Source of the DNA: Oceanospirillales bacterium
GTDB taxonomy: Bacteria > Pseudomonadota > Gammaproteobacteria > Pseudomonadales > Balneatricaceae
Length of the DNA: 64,000 nt
Direction of reading: 5' to 3'
Assembly: GCA_018223185.1 (NCBI GenBank)
Contig: JAAEYW010000011.1
Span: forward strand, 43,510-107,509
The translations under genes and the position numbers were made by a program. The stretch's first letter is position 1; every line of letters starts with the position of its first letter. Positions 52,264 to 63,225 of this stretch are shown piece by piece. The notes beneath the pieces were generated by a model that did not search any database, was not told the origin of the DNA, and was given only the letters and a program-made list of their open reading frames with translations.

Positions 52264-55113
52264 ATGCATTACATCGTGACTAATAAAGTTTACCGCTACC
52301 CCCTGTTCCTGTTGCTGATTTTTGTCACCAAACTCAGCTACGCTGCCGTACACAAAAGTCCTACTGATGATCGTGACTATCTTACATTCACCCTGCCCAA
52401 TCAGCTGAAAGTTCTGGTTATCTCTGATCCGGCCACCGATAAGGCCGCAGCGTCAGTGGATGTCAGTGTCGGCTCAAATGCCAACCCGAAAAACCGTCTG
52501 GGACTGGCTCATTTCCTCGAGCATATGCTATTCCTTGGCACAGAAAAATACCCCGAAGCTGGCAGCTACCAGGAATTCATCAGCAATAACGGAGGTAATC
52601 ACAACGCCTTTACTGCGTTCGAAAACACCAACTATTTTTTCGATATTAAGGCGGACAAGCTGGAACCCGCACTGGATCGTTTTTCGCGTTTTTTTATCGA
52701 GCCACTGTTTACCGAGAAGTATGTTGACCGGGAACGCCATGCGGTCAATTCAGAGTACCAGTCGAAACTGCGTGATGATGGGCGCCGCGGATACTCTGCT
52801 GGTAAACAGGTACTGAACCCCGATCACAGCATGAGTCAGTTTGCAGTAGGCAATCTGGATACCCTCTCCAATGATGAGGGGAAGTTAAGAGATGATCTGA
52901 TTGCATTTTATCAGCGTTATTACTCAGCCAACCTGCTCTCTCTGGTTGTGCTGGGAAAAGAGCCGGTATCTGAATTGAAACGTCTGGTTGAAGAGAAGTT
53001 TTCTGCGGTCGAAAACCGCCACGCCACACCCTTTATTTCAGAGGTTCCGCTGTATCAGAACCTGCCAAAACAGCAAAACATCAAAACCCTGAAAGACCTG
53101 CAGCAACTGACGCTGACGTTTCCAATCCACGCGACGCGTGAATATTACCGTGAAAAGCCTGCCCACTATATTGCCTCGATGCTGGGTTATGAGGGTAAAG
53201 GCAGCCTGCTTGCTACCCTGAAAGCAAAAGGCTGGGCAAATGGACTCAGTGCATACCGGGGCAATGATCTGCCCGATCAGTCCTCAATTGAACTGTCAGT
53301 ATCACTGACCGATGAGGGGCTCAAACATTACGATCAGGTTATAGAAACAACCTTCGCGGCGATTCAGTTACTTAAACAGCACGGTATCTCTGAAGCTTTG
53401 TATCAGGAAGAGCAGAAAATCAGTAATATCGGTTTCCGTTTTAAAGAGCAGTCTGAGCCGATACATGAGGTCACTCGCCTCTCCCATAACCTGCAGCTCT
53501 ATCCACAGGACTCCGTTATCAGTGCTGATTACCTGATGGAGAAATTTGAACCGGAACTGATCGCCAGCATTCTGAATCAGATGACACCGGATAACCTGCT
53601 GGTTACTCTGCAGGCCAATACAGTGGAAACCGACCAGCAAGACCCCTGGTTCCAGGCTGGATACAGTGTTACCCCGATCAGTTCTGAACGCCTGGATAAA
53701 TGGACCCGGCCATCAACAGATCCCGCGTTACAGGTACGCCAGCTTAACCCCTTTATTGCTGACCAGTTTGAGATTAAACCTGCAGACCACATCTTGCTGA
53801 AACCAGAACTGGCTTTGCAACAGGCGGGATACTCTCTCTGGCATAAACAGGATCAGACATTCAAACTGCCAAAAGCGGATTTCTTTTTCTCAATCATATC
53901 TGAGCAGGCAAACAGGACCACTGAACACGCAGTGATGACCGCTATCTACACCAGACTAGTCAGTGATCAGTTAAATGAGACCCTTTATGACGCCACTCTG
54001 GCTGGCCTGGATACGCGTATATATCCGCATATGCGGGGCCTGAGTGTAAAAATATCCGGCTATGATGATAAACAGCAACAGCTTCTCACAGAGGTCGTCA
54101 CCAGTCTGCGACAGGCACAGTTTACACAAAACCGTTTCGCCAGAATCAAAGAAAAATATGCTCAGGAACTTAAAAACAGCCACAAGGATAAGCCGTTCAA
54201 TCAAACCACCGGAGAGGTTTACAACCTGTTACTACAGAGTTCGAGTGCGGATAAAAAGCTGACAGCTCTGAATTCTGTAACACTTGAAAAACTGCAAGCG
54301 TTCATACCACAACTGCTGCACAAAGCCGAAGTTCGCATGCTCGCTCATGGTAATCTGACCAGAACCGAGGCGCTACAGATGGCGCAAACGGTCCAGGCAG
54401 GCCTGCCCTCGGCAGAAATAAACGCCAACAGCAATTCACTGCCGGTAATTATGCTGCCGAAGAATTATGAACTGACTCAAACCCTGCCACTGGATCACAA
54501 CGACTCAGCGATCAGTGTCTACTTTCAGGGCAACAACAGAGAAACGGAAACCCAGGCGGAGTTTATCCTGCTGAGTGAAATTCTTTCAGCGCCGTTTTAT
54601 AGCAGCCTGCGCACCGAACAGCAGCTCGGTTATGTTGTCTTCGCCACGGCTCTGCCAATGAGAAAAGCGCCGGGACTGGCATTTGTTATTCAGTCGCCAA
54701 ACACGAACCCCATTGGACTGGAAACGCAGATCAACGCATTCATCGATAACATGGCAAGCACGCTTAAAACGATGGATGCGCAACAACTGGAAAGCTTCAA
54801 AAGCAGTGTCATCTCACGGATCAGTCAGAAAGAGAACCGCATGGGAGAGTTGAGTGAACGCTACTGGCGGGAGATTGACCGTGGCGACACTGACTTTGAC
54901 AGCCGGGAAAAACTGGTTGCCGCAGTCAGCGCGCTGACACTGGATGACCTGCTCAGATCTTATACCCAGCTACCCGAGCGCCGTCTGACTGTCCGTTCCT
55001 TTGGTGAGCAACACCGTCATCATGTCCATACACACACCCTGACAGAGAATTGTGAGCTCCAGATTGCACGCTTAAAACTAGAGGGTCAGTTTGTCCCTGA
55101 AGTCGGAAGCTGA
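52264..55113 (+). CDS. Insulinase-family (M16) zinc protease, pitrilysin-like
   Basis: HFLEHMLFLGTEKYPEAGSYQEFISNNGGNHNAFTAFENTNYFFDI (HxxEH). Confidence 0.93.
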   Translation: MHYIVTNKVYRYPLFLLLIFVTKLSYAAVHKSPTDDRDYLTFTLPNQLKVLVISDPATDKAAASVDVSVGSNANPKNRLGLAHFLEHMLFLGTEKYPEAGSYQEFISNNGGNHNAFTAFENTNYFFDIKADKLEPALDRFSRFFIEPLFTEKYVDRERHAVNSEYQSKLRDDGRRGYSAGKQVLNPDHSMSQFAVGNLDTLSNDEGKLRDDLIAFYQRYYSANLLSLVVLGKEPVSELKRLVEEKFSAVENRHATPFISEVPLYQNLPKQQNIKTLKDLQQLTLTFPIHATREYYREKPAHYIASMLGYEGKGSLLATLKAKGWANGLSAYRGNDLPDQSSIELSVSLTDEGLKHYDQVIETTFAAIQLLKQHGISEALYQEEQKISNIGFRFKEQSEPIHEVTRLSHNLQLYPQDSVISADYLMEKFEPELIASILNQMTPDNLLVTLQANTVETDQQDPWFQAGYSVTPISSERLDKWTRPSTDPALQVRQLNPFIADQFEIKPADHILLKPELALQQAGYSLWHKQDQTFKLPKADFFFSIISEQANRTTEHAVMTAIYTRLVSDQLNETLYDATLAGLDTRIYPHMRGLSVKISGYDDKQQQLLTEVVTSLRQAQFTQNRFARIKEKYAQELKNSHKDKPFNQTTGEVYNLLLQSSSADKKLTALNSVTLEKLQAFIPQLLHKAEVRMLAHGNLTRTEALQMAQTVQAGLPSAEINANSNSLPVIMLPKNYELTQTLPLDHNDSAISVYFQGNNRETETQAEFILLSEILSAPFYSSLRTEQQLGYVVFATALPMRKAPGLAFVIQSPNTNPIGLETQINAFIDNMASTLKTMDAQQLESFKSSVISRISQKENRMGELSERYWREIDRGDTDFDSREKLVAAVSALTLDDLLRSYTQLPERRLTVRSFGEQHRHHVHTHTLTENCELQIARLKLEGQFVPEVGS

Positions 55114-55580
55114 CGATCAATAACCCTGCGTGAGCGGGGTTTCTTCACTTCAGGAGCCTTGATCTCAATCCCCTCACACTGATCGAGAGTGTCATCAAGG
55201 GTACACTCGATCTCCAGCTGATCCCGGGCTATCCGTTCAAAGATCCGGTCCTCCCCTGTCAGAGGGGGCGCTTTCTCTTCAGCACTGACGACCCGCTCAA
55301 CAGGCTCCGGGTCGCTATAAGGCACAACGGTTGGCGGAGGCAGTTGCCGCTCTGGAATGACATAGGCTTCAATCTCCGGCATTGGCTCACTGTCGACAAA
55401 ACCCCGGCGCTTATTATCATAAACGGTTTCCGGATCAACCGGAGAATCGATATATCCGGAAGGCTTAATTACTTCATAAGCGATCGGCCTGACCAGATCT
55501 TCTTTTCTGTCCGCCATCACTGAACAACTGACCGCCAGGGCGACCAGTGTATACGTCACACGGCAAACAGAATCTCTCAT
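55086..55580 (-). CDS. Hypothetical exported protein
   Basis: Signal peptide; Pro/Glu-rich; overlaps M16 gene 3' end by 28 nt and abuts sbcB. Confidence 0.6.
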   Translation of the reverse strand: MRDSVCRVTYTLVALAVSCSVMADRKEDLVRPIAYEVIKPSGYIDSPVDPETVYDNKRRGFVDSEPMPEIEAYVIPERQLPPPTVVPYSDPEPVERVVSAEEKAPPLTGEDRIFERIARDQLEIECTLDDTLDQCEGIEIKAPEVKKPRSRRVIDRQLPTSGTN

Positions 55581-57040
55581 TAATACCCCTCATCCATTGG
55601 ATAGATCGCTTCAGCATACAGCGCCAGCTCCTCCAGAATTTCCTTCTGAGACGGGCTCAGACCGGGCTGCTGATACAGTTCATTGAGTTTACTGAACAGT
55701 TCGGTCATGGTCAGATGGCCACTGTTATCCGGCCCCAACAAGCGGCGATGACGAAACTCTTCCCAGCGTCCCCGTTCCTCCTCATTCAGACTAAACGGAT
55801 AATTCCTGGCCCGGTAACGCAGGAACATCTCCTCCAGACGACCATCCTGAAACGGCAGATCAAGCGTTCCAAGCTGTTGTGGTGGCGTGGCTCTGATCAG
55901 CTCCATACTCTTCTTATCGGCATCACCGAAAAATCCGCCACTATACAACATGTGATCCGGATCAAAATCTTCCTCAAAACCTGAATCAGAAAACACCTCA
56001 GCAAGCTTCTGTTTAAGATCAGGACTACTTCGCAACATCGCCAGATGAGAGCGGCAACTGTCTCCGGAGATATTAAGGCGTTCAGCCTCCACAGCAGTCA
56101 GCATCCCGGCAGGGGCGATAGCGGGTGCTTTATTGGTATGAATCTGCTTCAGTGGGATGCGCTGTTCGCCTTCTGCCAGGTCATCAGCCCGGGTGTAAAT
56201 CAGCCGACGAATCTCCTCTGCCGGCAGCTCCAGTAATGGCGTAGGATCGCAGCGCAGATCAAATGCCAGTACCGAATTTTTGTTCACCGGATGGATTGCA
56301 AGCGGTGCAACGATAGCCGCATTACCCCACTCTGATGGATACATCGATGAAATATGCAGCACAGGCTTCATTGTCATCACATCCAGCATCCCCTGAATAG
56401 TACGCTTATCCCGGTGATTCAATGCATACTGATACAGTTTTGGCTGACGCTCTCTGACTAAACGGGCCATAGCAATCGTGGCATAAACATCCGCCAGTGC
56501 ATCATGAGCGTTGCCATGGTCGATGCCATTGGCTTTAGTCAGATCTTCAAGGCGCATACTGGGGCGACCGTCCTCATAGAGGGGCCACTCAATACCCTCC
56601 GGCCTGAGCGCCCGGGTAAGTCGCAACATATCGATGATATCCCAGCGGGAACAGCCGTTCTGATACTCCCGGCCATAAGGGTCAAAGAAGTTCCGATAAA
56701 GGCTATAGCGGGTGATCTCATCATCAAAACGGATGCTATTGTAACCAACGCCACAGGTCCCTGGCCGGGCAAGCTGTTCATGCACCAGCGCCATAAACTC
56801 CGCTTCGCAATAACCATCATGCAGGGCTTTTTGAGGTGTAATTTCAGTAATCAGACACGCTTCAGGGTGCGGCAGCAGGTCATCAGCAGGCTTGCAATAG
56901 AACATCACCGGTTCTTCGATAATATTCAGTTCTTCATCGGTCCTGATGCCGGCAAACTGCATCGGCCGGTCCCGTTTAGGATCAGCACCGGAGGTTTCGT
57001 AGTCATGCCAGAAAAAAGTCGGGGTGGAGGATGCAGCCAT
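55580..57040 (-). CDS. sbcB: Exodeoxyribonuclease I
   Basis: FFWHDYETSGADPKRDRPMQFAGIRTDEELN (DEDD exonuclease); GYNSIRFDDEITRYSLYRNFFDPY. Confidence 0.96.
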   Translation of the reverse strand: MAASSTPTFFWHDYETSGADPKRDRPMQFAGIRTDEELNIIEEPVMFYCKPADDLLPHPEACLITEITPQKALHDGYCEAEFMALVHEQLARPGTCGVGYNSIRFDDEITRYSLYRNFFDPYGREYQNGCSRWDIIDMLRLTRALRPEGIEWPLYEDGRPSMRLEDLTKANGIDHGNAHDALADVYATIAMARLVRERQPKLYQYALNHRDKRTIQGMLDVMTMKPVLHISSMYPSEWGNAAIVAPLAIHPVNKNSVLAFDLRCDPTPLLELPAEEIRRLIYTRADDLAEGEQRIPLKQIHTNKAPAIAPAGMLTAVEAERLNISGDSCRSHLAMLRSSPDLKQKLAEVFSDSGFEEDFDPDHMLYSGGFFGDADKKSMELIRATPPQQLGTLDLPFQDGRLEEMFLRYRARNYPFSLNEEERGRWEEFRHRRLLGPDNSGHLTMTELFSKLNELYQQPGLSPSQKEILEELALYAEAIYPMDEGY

Positions 57041-57189
57041 TCTATTCGCCTTAAAACCATTAGTCTGAAATCATTAGCTATTAAAACCAATAATACCTGT
57101 ATGGTTATGCTTTTGATCAATATGCTTAATTTTTCAGCCCCCCTATAATAACCTATCAATATCTGAATTCTATCTAAGCCGGGGCCCTT

Positions 57190-57621
57190 ATGCTTCATGA
57201 TCACAAAGATACCACGCTTACCTGCCCTTGTGGCTCAAATAAGCCATTTTCGTTCTGTTGTGAACCGGCCATAGAGGGTCATAAACCAGCCCCCACGGCA
57301 GAAGCACTGATGCGCTCGCGTTACACAGCGTTTGTACTGGGTGCCATTGATTACCTCATTAATACAACCATTCAGGAGCACCGGCACACTGATGATGCAG
57401 CACTGATCGCAGACCAAACAAAGGCCACCACCTGGACCGGTCTGAAAATTATAAGTACTGAGGCGGGTCTGAAAGACGATCAGGAAGGTATGGTTGAGTT
57501 TATCGCTCATTTCGAAACAGATGAGCAGATTGCAGACCTGCACGAGCGCTCACTTTTCCGGAAACAGAATAATCACTGGTTTTACGTTGACGGTGAAGTA
57601 GAGATTCTGCCAAAAGAATAA
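57190..57621 (+). CDS. YchJ family SEC-C motif protein
   Basis: CPCGSNKPFSFCCEPAIEGHKPAPTAEALMRSRYTAFVLGAIDYLINTT. Confidence 0.92.
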   Translation: MLHDHKDTTLTCPCGSNKPFSFCCEPAIEGHKPAPTAEALMRSRYTAFVLGAIDYLINTTIQEHRHTDDAALIADQTKATTWTGLKIISTEAGLKDDQEGMVEFIAHFETDEQIADLHERSLFRKQNNHWFYVDGEVEILPKE

Positions 57622-57806
57622 AATAAATTGTTGTGTAAGAACCCACTGTAAAGCCCGGCAGACAAGCCAACCACAACAGCTGTCTGCCTGCGGCAACGCT
57701 TTTCTTTTCTGTTAAGGCTTTTCCTGCACAGCCAAGAGCCGGTAGAATATGGCCACCTGGCCACAGGTACCGTTGTATATATAGTGGCCCTTGCAGGATC
57801 GATGTA

Positions 57807-60476
57807 ATGTTTGCGAAGTTTTTCAAACCCCGTTGGAAGCATAATAAAGCCACTGTCCGCATCCGGGCAGTTCACCAGCTGAGCCCAGGCAAGACAGAGC
57901 ACTGTGAAGTGCTTGCACGGCTTGCCCGTCAGGATCAGAGTATTGAAGTCCGGCTGGCCGCCGTTGAAAAAATTGTGGCTCCGGACCTTTTATCAGACAT
58001 TCTGATTCATGATATTAATCCGGATATCCGCAGAAGTGCCGCTAAGCGGATCTGTGAAATCATACTGGATCCATCCTACACCCATAGTCAGCAAAGCGAG
58101 TGTCTCACCTATCTGCACGACGAGAATATGCTCGCGCATATCGTGCTGAACAGTGAAAGCGCCGGTATTCAGCAGCAAGCCATCCAGCATATCAACGATC
58201 AGCAGTGTCTCAGTTCACTGGCGATCAATTGCAGCAGCAGCCAGTTACGCCAGACTGCCGCAGAGAAAATTCATTCGCCAGAACTGCTCGAACAGACCGG
58301 CAAAGCGATTAAAGGTCGCGATAAATCAGTTTTCAGAATTATCCGTAACAAACAGCAGCAGCTTCAGGAAAAAGCCCGCCAGCGGGAGCAAACTCTGCTG
58401 CGTAAAGAGGAGCTGCTCTGCAGCCTTGAACAGCTAAGCCGAACAGATCACTTCCCGCTATACGGTGCCAAACTCGAAGCTCTGTGCCAACAGTGGAGCT
58501 CGCTGGATGAAGCGAGTACGGCAGAGATTGAGGAGCGCTATTCCGAACTGGCGAAACGTTGTCAGCAAACCCTCTCTGCAGAACAGTTAAGATGTGATCA
58601 GATAGAGGAACAGCAGCAAAAGGCTCAGGTCGAGGAGCAACAGAACTTAGCCTTGTTACAAAGACTTGAGGAAACCCTCAATCGTTGCTGCACGCTGATC
58701 TCCGGCGAACACTTTTGCAAGGCTGATCTCGATGCCGAACAGGATTGCTGGAACCACACTCGCGAGCAGCTGAAAACTAGCGCCGAAAACCCTATAAGCT
58801 CTACACTGAAGCGGTTATCCAAACGCTTTGAATATTATCAGCACGCTGGCCGTCAGTGGTTAGAACTCAGCCACGACGTTGCCGGGTTGGTGGATCCTGA
58901 ATTATCCGATGAAACAAGCCGCGCCAGCCTCCAGCAGCACCTGCAACAGATAGTTCGATTCCGTGAACAACTTAACTGGCCAGAAGAGATCAGGACTCCT
59001 CTGCTGTTACAGTCTGTTGAACAACAGCACAACACCATTCTTGAGCAACTGAGTCAGCTGAAGCTTGATCAGCAGCACTGCAGCAAAGACCTCTGCGGGC
59101 TACTCGACGTCCTCGAACAACAGATAGAAGCCGGCCAGGTTAAGCACGCCTGTCAGTTGGAACAACAGATCGAAGCCCGTCTGAGCGAGATGAATGGCAC
59201 CACGCCAAAACATATTCTGCAGCGCTATAAAGGGTTACTCGCAAGACTGGCTGAGCTGAAAAACTGGCAGGGGTTTGCCGTTTCAGCCAAGAAAGAGCAG
59301 CTGTGTGAGGCAATGGAAGCGCTGATTGACAGTGATATCGAAGCACCGCTTCTGGCAAAACAGATTCATACACTGCAGGGGCAGTGGAAAGAGCTCGACA
59401 GCGATGATCCGCTCCACGCCCACAAGACCTGGCAGCGTTTCAAAACCGCGTCTGATCAAGCGTATGCACCTTGTGAACAACACTTCCGACAGCAGAAGCA
59501 GCAGCGGACAGATAACCTCAACAAGCGGATTCAACTGGTTACTGAGCTAACAGGTTTTATTGATCAGACCGACTGGCAGCAACCTGACTGGTCCCTCATT
59601 GAACAAGTCAGCCGCACCGCCAAGCGGGAGTGGAAAGAGTATGCCCCGGTGGACCGAACGCCGGGCCGCCAGGTACAAAATGACTTCAACGCCCTGCTCA
59701 AGCAGATGGATAACAAAATCTCCGCCCATCGTGAGCAGGTCGCAAGCGAAAAAAGAGCCCTGCTGGAACAGGCATTGCTGCTGATTGCAGATGAAAATCC
59801 TCAGACTGCAGCCGGCGAGATCAGAGATCTTCAGAAACGCTGGAAAGAGGCCGGAAATACGTTCCACAGTATAGAACGGAAGCTGTGGCCTGAGTTCCGT
59901 AAAGCCTGCAATGAGGTGTTTGAAAACCTTAATCGAAACAAGCAGGCGGAGAAGCATCAGACCCCGGCAAATGAACAGCATAACCCGTCGCTGGCTGAAA
60001 ACAGATTCTTTGAGGCATTATTACATCGCATCGAACTCTGCGATCAGCTGGAAAACTTTATTAATGACGGCACACTGGATCAGCTGGCGCTGGATGAAAT
60101 TCAGTCAGCCTGGGATCAGTGCGATCAGGCCGATGAATATTTTGAGCCGCTGATAAACTCCCGTTACGAACTTCTTCTGGAACTGGTCTCCGGTCGCCTT
60201 GAAATAGAGGATCTTCTGACCCTCACAGAGAAAGCGCTGCGGCAACTCTGTATCCGACTTGAGATTCTGCTTGGACAAGACTCTCCGGAGCAGGACCATA
60301 CTCTGCGAATGGAATACCAGATGGATCGTCTGCAGAAAGCACTCGAACTGCGAGAAGCGTCCGATAACAGTAACGACCTGAAGCTACTGGAACTGGAATG
60401 GCAGTGTCTGCCCTTTACCCTGCAGCATGAAGCGCTGCAGATCCGTTTCTACAGTAACCTTCAGCAAGCTGGTTAA
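57807..60476 (+). CDS. DUF349 domain-containing protein with N-terminal HEAT-like region
   Basis: Repeated helical WK-type DUF349 segments (LQGQWKEL, LQKRWKEAG). Confidence 0.85.
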   Translation: MFAKFFKPRWKHNKATVRIRAVHQLSPGKTEHCEVLARLARQDQSIEVRLAAVEKIVAPDLLSDILIHDINPDIRRSAAKRICEIILDPSYTHSQQSECLTYLHDENMLAHIVLNSESAGIQQQAIQHINDQQCLSSLAINCSSSQLRQTAAEKIHSPELLEQTGKAIKGRDKSVFRIIRNKQQQLQEKARQREQTLLRKEELLCSLEQLSRTDHFPLYGAKLEALCQQWSSLDEASTAEIEERYSELAKRCQQTLSAEQLRCDQIEEQQQKAQVEEQQNLALLQRLEETLNRCCTLISGEHFCKADLDAEQDCWNHTREQLKTSAENPISSTLKRLSKRFEYYQHAGRQWLELSHDVAGLVDPELSDETSRASLQQHLQQIVRFREQLNWPEEIRTPLLLQSVEQQHNTILEQLSQLKLDQQHCSKDLCGLLDVLEQQIEAGQVKHACQLEQQIEARLSEMNGTTPKHILQRYKGLLARLAELKNWQGFAVSAKKEQLCEAMEALIDSDIEAPLLAKQIHTLQGQWKELDSDDPLHAHKTWQRFKTASDQAYAPCEQHFRQQKQQRTDNLNKRIQLVTELTGFIDQTDWQQPDWSLIEQVSRTAKREWKEYAPVDRTPGRQVQNDFNALLKQMDNKISAHREQVASEKRALLEQALLLIADENPQTAAGEIRDLQKRWKEAGNTFHSIERKLWPEFRKACNEVFENLNRNKQAEKHQTPANEQHNPSLAENRFFEALLHRIELCDQLENFINDGTLDQLALDEIQSAWDQCDQADEYFEPLINSRYELLLELVSGRLEIEDLLTLTEKALRQLCIRLEILLGQDSPEQDHTLRMEYQMDRLQKALELREASDNSNDLKLLELEWQCLPFTLQHEALQIRFYSNLQQAG

Positions 60477-60540
60477 CCGGTCATTTTCAACTTGTAGCAG
60501 GTTTACCTGAAACGACTTTAAAGTACACAAAACCAGTACA

Positions 60541-60568
60541 AAAAAAACCCGCATCCGCGGGTTTTTTT
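60541..60568. terminator. Convergent bidirectional terminator (DUF349 / phbB)
   Basis: aaaaaaacccgcatccgcgggttttttt. Confidence 0.88.
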
Positions 60569-60584
60569 ACAAGCTGAATTCAGC

Positions 60585-61334
60585 TTATGACATATGCTGA
60601 CCACCGTTGATCGAGAAATCAGAACCGGTTACATAGCCACAATCATCGCTTGCAAGATAAGAAACTGCCTTACCTATTTCTGAAGGCTCGCCAAGACGAC
60701 CAACCGGTACCTGACGAATAATCTTTTCCAGAACCTCTTCAGGAATTTTAGCGACCATTGGGGTCATAACATAACCCGGTGACACCGTATTAACGGTAAC
60801 ACCTTTCGCCGCGACTTCCTGCGCCAATGCCTTGGTAAAACCGTGAATACCAGCTTTAGCAGCAGAGTAGTTACACTGACCAAACTGACCTTTCTGAGCA
60901 TTAACAGAGGAGATATTAATTACCCGTCCCCAGCCCTTATCCAGCATTGGATTGATCACCAGACGGGTCATATGGAACATTGAGTCAAGGTTCGCAGACA
61001 GTACTTCGTTCCACTGCTCCCAACTCATTTTACGGAAAGTACCGTCACGGGTGATACCCGCATTGTTTACCAGAATATCAACCGTACCGCCGGCAACCTC
61101 TTCAACAGTCTTAATACATGCAGCACATGACTCTTCATCAGTCACATCGCCGTAGGCTACCAGAATATCGTAACCATCAGCCTTCTGCTCTTCCTGCCAG
61201 GCTTTTGCTTTTTCGTGGTTACCACCGGAATTATAGCCGGCAACAACTTTTACACCTGCATCAGCTAATGCGCGACAAATAGCGCTACCAATACCACCGG
61301 TACCGCCTGTTACCAGAGCAATTTTTTGTGTCAT
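60585..61334 (-). CDS. phbB: Acetoacetyl-CoA reductase
   Basis: SDR fold ALVTGGTGGIGSAICRALADAG; INISSVNAQKGQFGQCNYSAAKAGIHGFTKALAQE. Confidence 0.93.
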   Translation of the reverse strand: MTQKIALVTGGTGGIGSAICRALADAGVKVVAGYNSGGNHEKAKAWQEEQKADGYDILVAYGDVTDEESCAACIKTVEEVAGGTVDILVNNAGITRDGTFRKMSWEQWNEVLSANLDSMFHMTRLVINPMLDKGWGRVINISSVNAQKGQFGQCNYSAAKAGIHGFTKALAQEVAAKGVTVNTVSPGYVMTPMVAKIPEEVLEKIIRQVPVGRLGEPSEIGKAVSYLASDDCGYVTGSDFSINGGQHMS

Positions 61335-61370
61335 GCTCGCGTCCCCTTTGCTTCTTGAGATTTGTTGTTT

Positions 61371-61412
61371 CGAATTGTAGTTATCGAATTGTAGTTATCG
61401 AATTGTAATTAT
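61371..61412. repeat. Three tandem 14-bp units upstream of phbB
   Basis: cgaattgtagttat x2 + cgaattgtaattat. Confidence 0.92.
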
Positions 61413-61540
61413 AATTTTTTTAGTATCGTTCCAGATAATATAGCCATCGGCTCGAAGTAATAATATGACTTTCGTTTAGTAGGTCTATTACGCAGCAAAG
61501 ATTACTTCTCTTCTGTTACAGCGTAAAGACAAGATACAAC

Positions 61541-62890
61541 TTATTTGAGCGTTGTCAAAGGATTAAGACTGTTCAAATGACTCATCATCCACCGGTACGC
61601 CATTGCTGCAGTGCACATATTTGCGAGCACAAACGCAACAAACATACCCTCCAAACCAGCGATGTAATTTCCAAAATAACCAAAGGGCACATACAGAATA
61701 AACAGACGGAAAACACTGATCCGCATCGCCTTCATTGGCTGATGTACCGCATTAAAACTTGAAGCGGTCAGAAAGGTTACTGCCTGAAAACCAAATCCCA
61801 GAGGAACAATCAGAATCCACAGACTGATCAGATTAACAACCGCTTCCTGATCACTGAAAAGCGCGCCGATCCCCCCGGCGAAAATGAATAAAAGAATATA
61901 AATCAACGCCTGCCAGAGCAGTGCAAACCCGACAGCATTCAGATACGCGCGCTTTAACCGCGCTATCTGCCCACAACCAAAATTCTGGCTTATAAAGGGA
62001 GGTAACGTCATAGAGAGTGCCAGATTTGCCAGCAAAGAGAGTGATTCAAGCCGGTTACCCACACCAAAAGCAGCCACGGCTTCAGGGCCATGAGTTGCCA
62101 CAACGGCTGTCATAATAGCTGCAGCTATCGGCGTCATCATATTGGAAAGTGCTGCTGGAAAGCCGATTTTCATCACCATTAGCCAATGCTGCAACGCAAC
62201 AGAGGGAGAGACTATTGTTAACGTCAGCAAGCCTTTGCGAAGATATAGATTAGCCAGCGCAGCAACTGCAGCGATCCCCCACGCGATGACACTGGCAATA
62301 GCCGCTCCCTGAATACCCAGCGCAGGAACAGGTCCCCAGCCAAAGATCAGCAGCGGATCCAGCAGCAGATTCATCACTGAAGAAAAGCCCATCAGCATCG
62401 CCGGGGTTCGTGTATCTCCGCTGGCACGCAAAGAGCTGTTGGACACCATAATCAGAACATAGAAAACCGAACCAAAAAACCACACTGACATATAGCTGTG
62501 GATATAGGGCATCAACGCATCACCAGCCCCCAGCAGCCTGAAAAGCGGGTCGATAAACATGACTGAAAGTGAGGCGATCGACACCATCAGCAGTGATGTC
62601 AGCAACAGGTTATCCGTGGTCAGCTGCCGGGCACCATCACTGTCTCCTGAGCCAATCAACCGGGCAATGGTGGCTGAAGTTCCAACACTCAGTCCGATCG
62701 AGAGACTGATAACGGTGAAAGATACCGGGAAGGTAAATCCCAGCGCAGCCAGCTGTTCAGTCCCCAGTTGACTGACAAAAAAGCTATCCGCCACATTGAA
62801 CAGCATAAGACTGACAATGCCGAGCATCATCGGCAGCGTCATCTTAATCAGAGTCGGGCGGACTTCACCATTTAACAGATCAGGCTTCAC
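61541..62890 (-). CDS. MATE family efflux transporter
   Basis: 12-TM; MTLPMMLGIVSLMLFNVADSFFVSQLGTEQLAALGFTFPV. Confidence 0.93.
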   Translation of the reverse strand: MKPDLLNGEVRPTLIKMTLPMMLGIVSLMLFNVADSFFVSQLGTEQLAALGFTFPVSFTVISLSIGLSVGTSATIARLIGSGDSDGARQLTTDNLLLTSLLMVSIASLSVMFIDPLFRLLGAGDALMPYIHSYMSVWFFGSVFYVLIMVSNSSLRASGDTRTPAMLMGFSSVMNLLLDPLLIFGWGPVPALGIQGAAIASVIAWGIAAVAALANLYLRKGLLTLTIVSPSVALQHWLMVMKIGFPAALSNMMTPIAAAIMTAVVATHGPEAVAAFGVGNRLESLSLLANLALSMTLPPFISQNFGCGQIARLKRAYLNAVGFALLWQALIYILLFIFAGGIGALFSDQEAVVNLISLWILIVPLGFGFQAVTFLTASSFNAVHQPMKAMRISVFRLFILYVPFGYFGNYIAGLEGMFVAFVLANMCTAAMAYRWMMSHLNSLNPLTTLK

Positions 62891-62984
62891 TATTTACTTT
62901 AGCTCGGTAAGGTTAAAGGGGGCCCATAATAACACTGCGGCAACGCTTTATTGACTGGTAAAACAAAGATTAATCATCCGGGAT

Positions 62985-63010
62985 AAAAAAGCCTCCGAAA
63001 GGAGGCTTCT
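62985..63010 (-). terminator. Terminator of tautomerase-gene transcript
   Basis: aaaaaagcctccgaaaggaggcttct. Confidence 0.8.
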
Positions 63011-63023
63011 CAAAAGAACGTGA

Positions 63024-63215
63024 TTATTTTCCGAGCTTTTTAGCTGACTGCCCACCGATACCAAAATGCTGTGGGGGCATCTCATAAATTAATACCCGAA
63101 CACTCTCCTTTGGAGCATCCAGAGAACGGGCTATCGCCTCACTTACTTCATTTATCATCAGTTCTTTCTGCTCGTCCGAACGACCTTCGAGCATACTAAT
63201 TGAGACAATTGGCAT
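63024..63215 (-). CDS. 4-oxalocrotonate tautomerase family protein
   Basis: [32 protein letters not shown]; Pro1 nucleophile after Met removal. Confidence 0.9.
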   Translation of the reverse strand: MPIVSISMLEGRSDEQKELMINEVSEAIARSLDAPKESVRVLIYEMPPQHFGIGGQSAKKLGK

Positions 63216-63225
63216 GACACCATCC

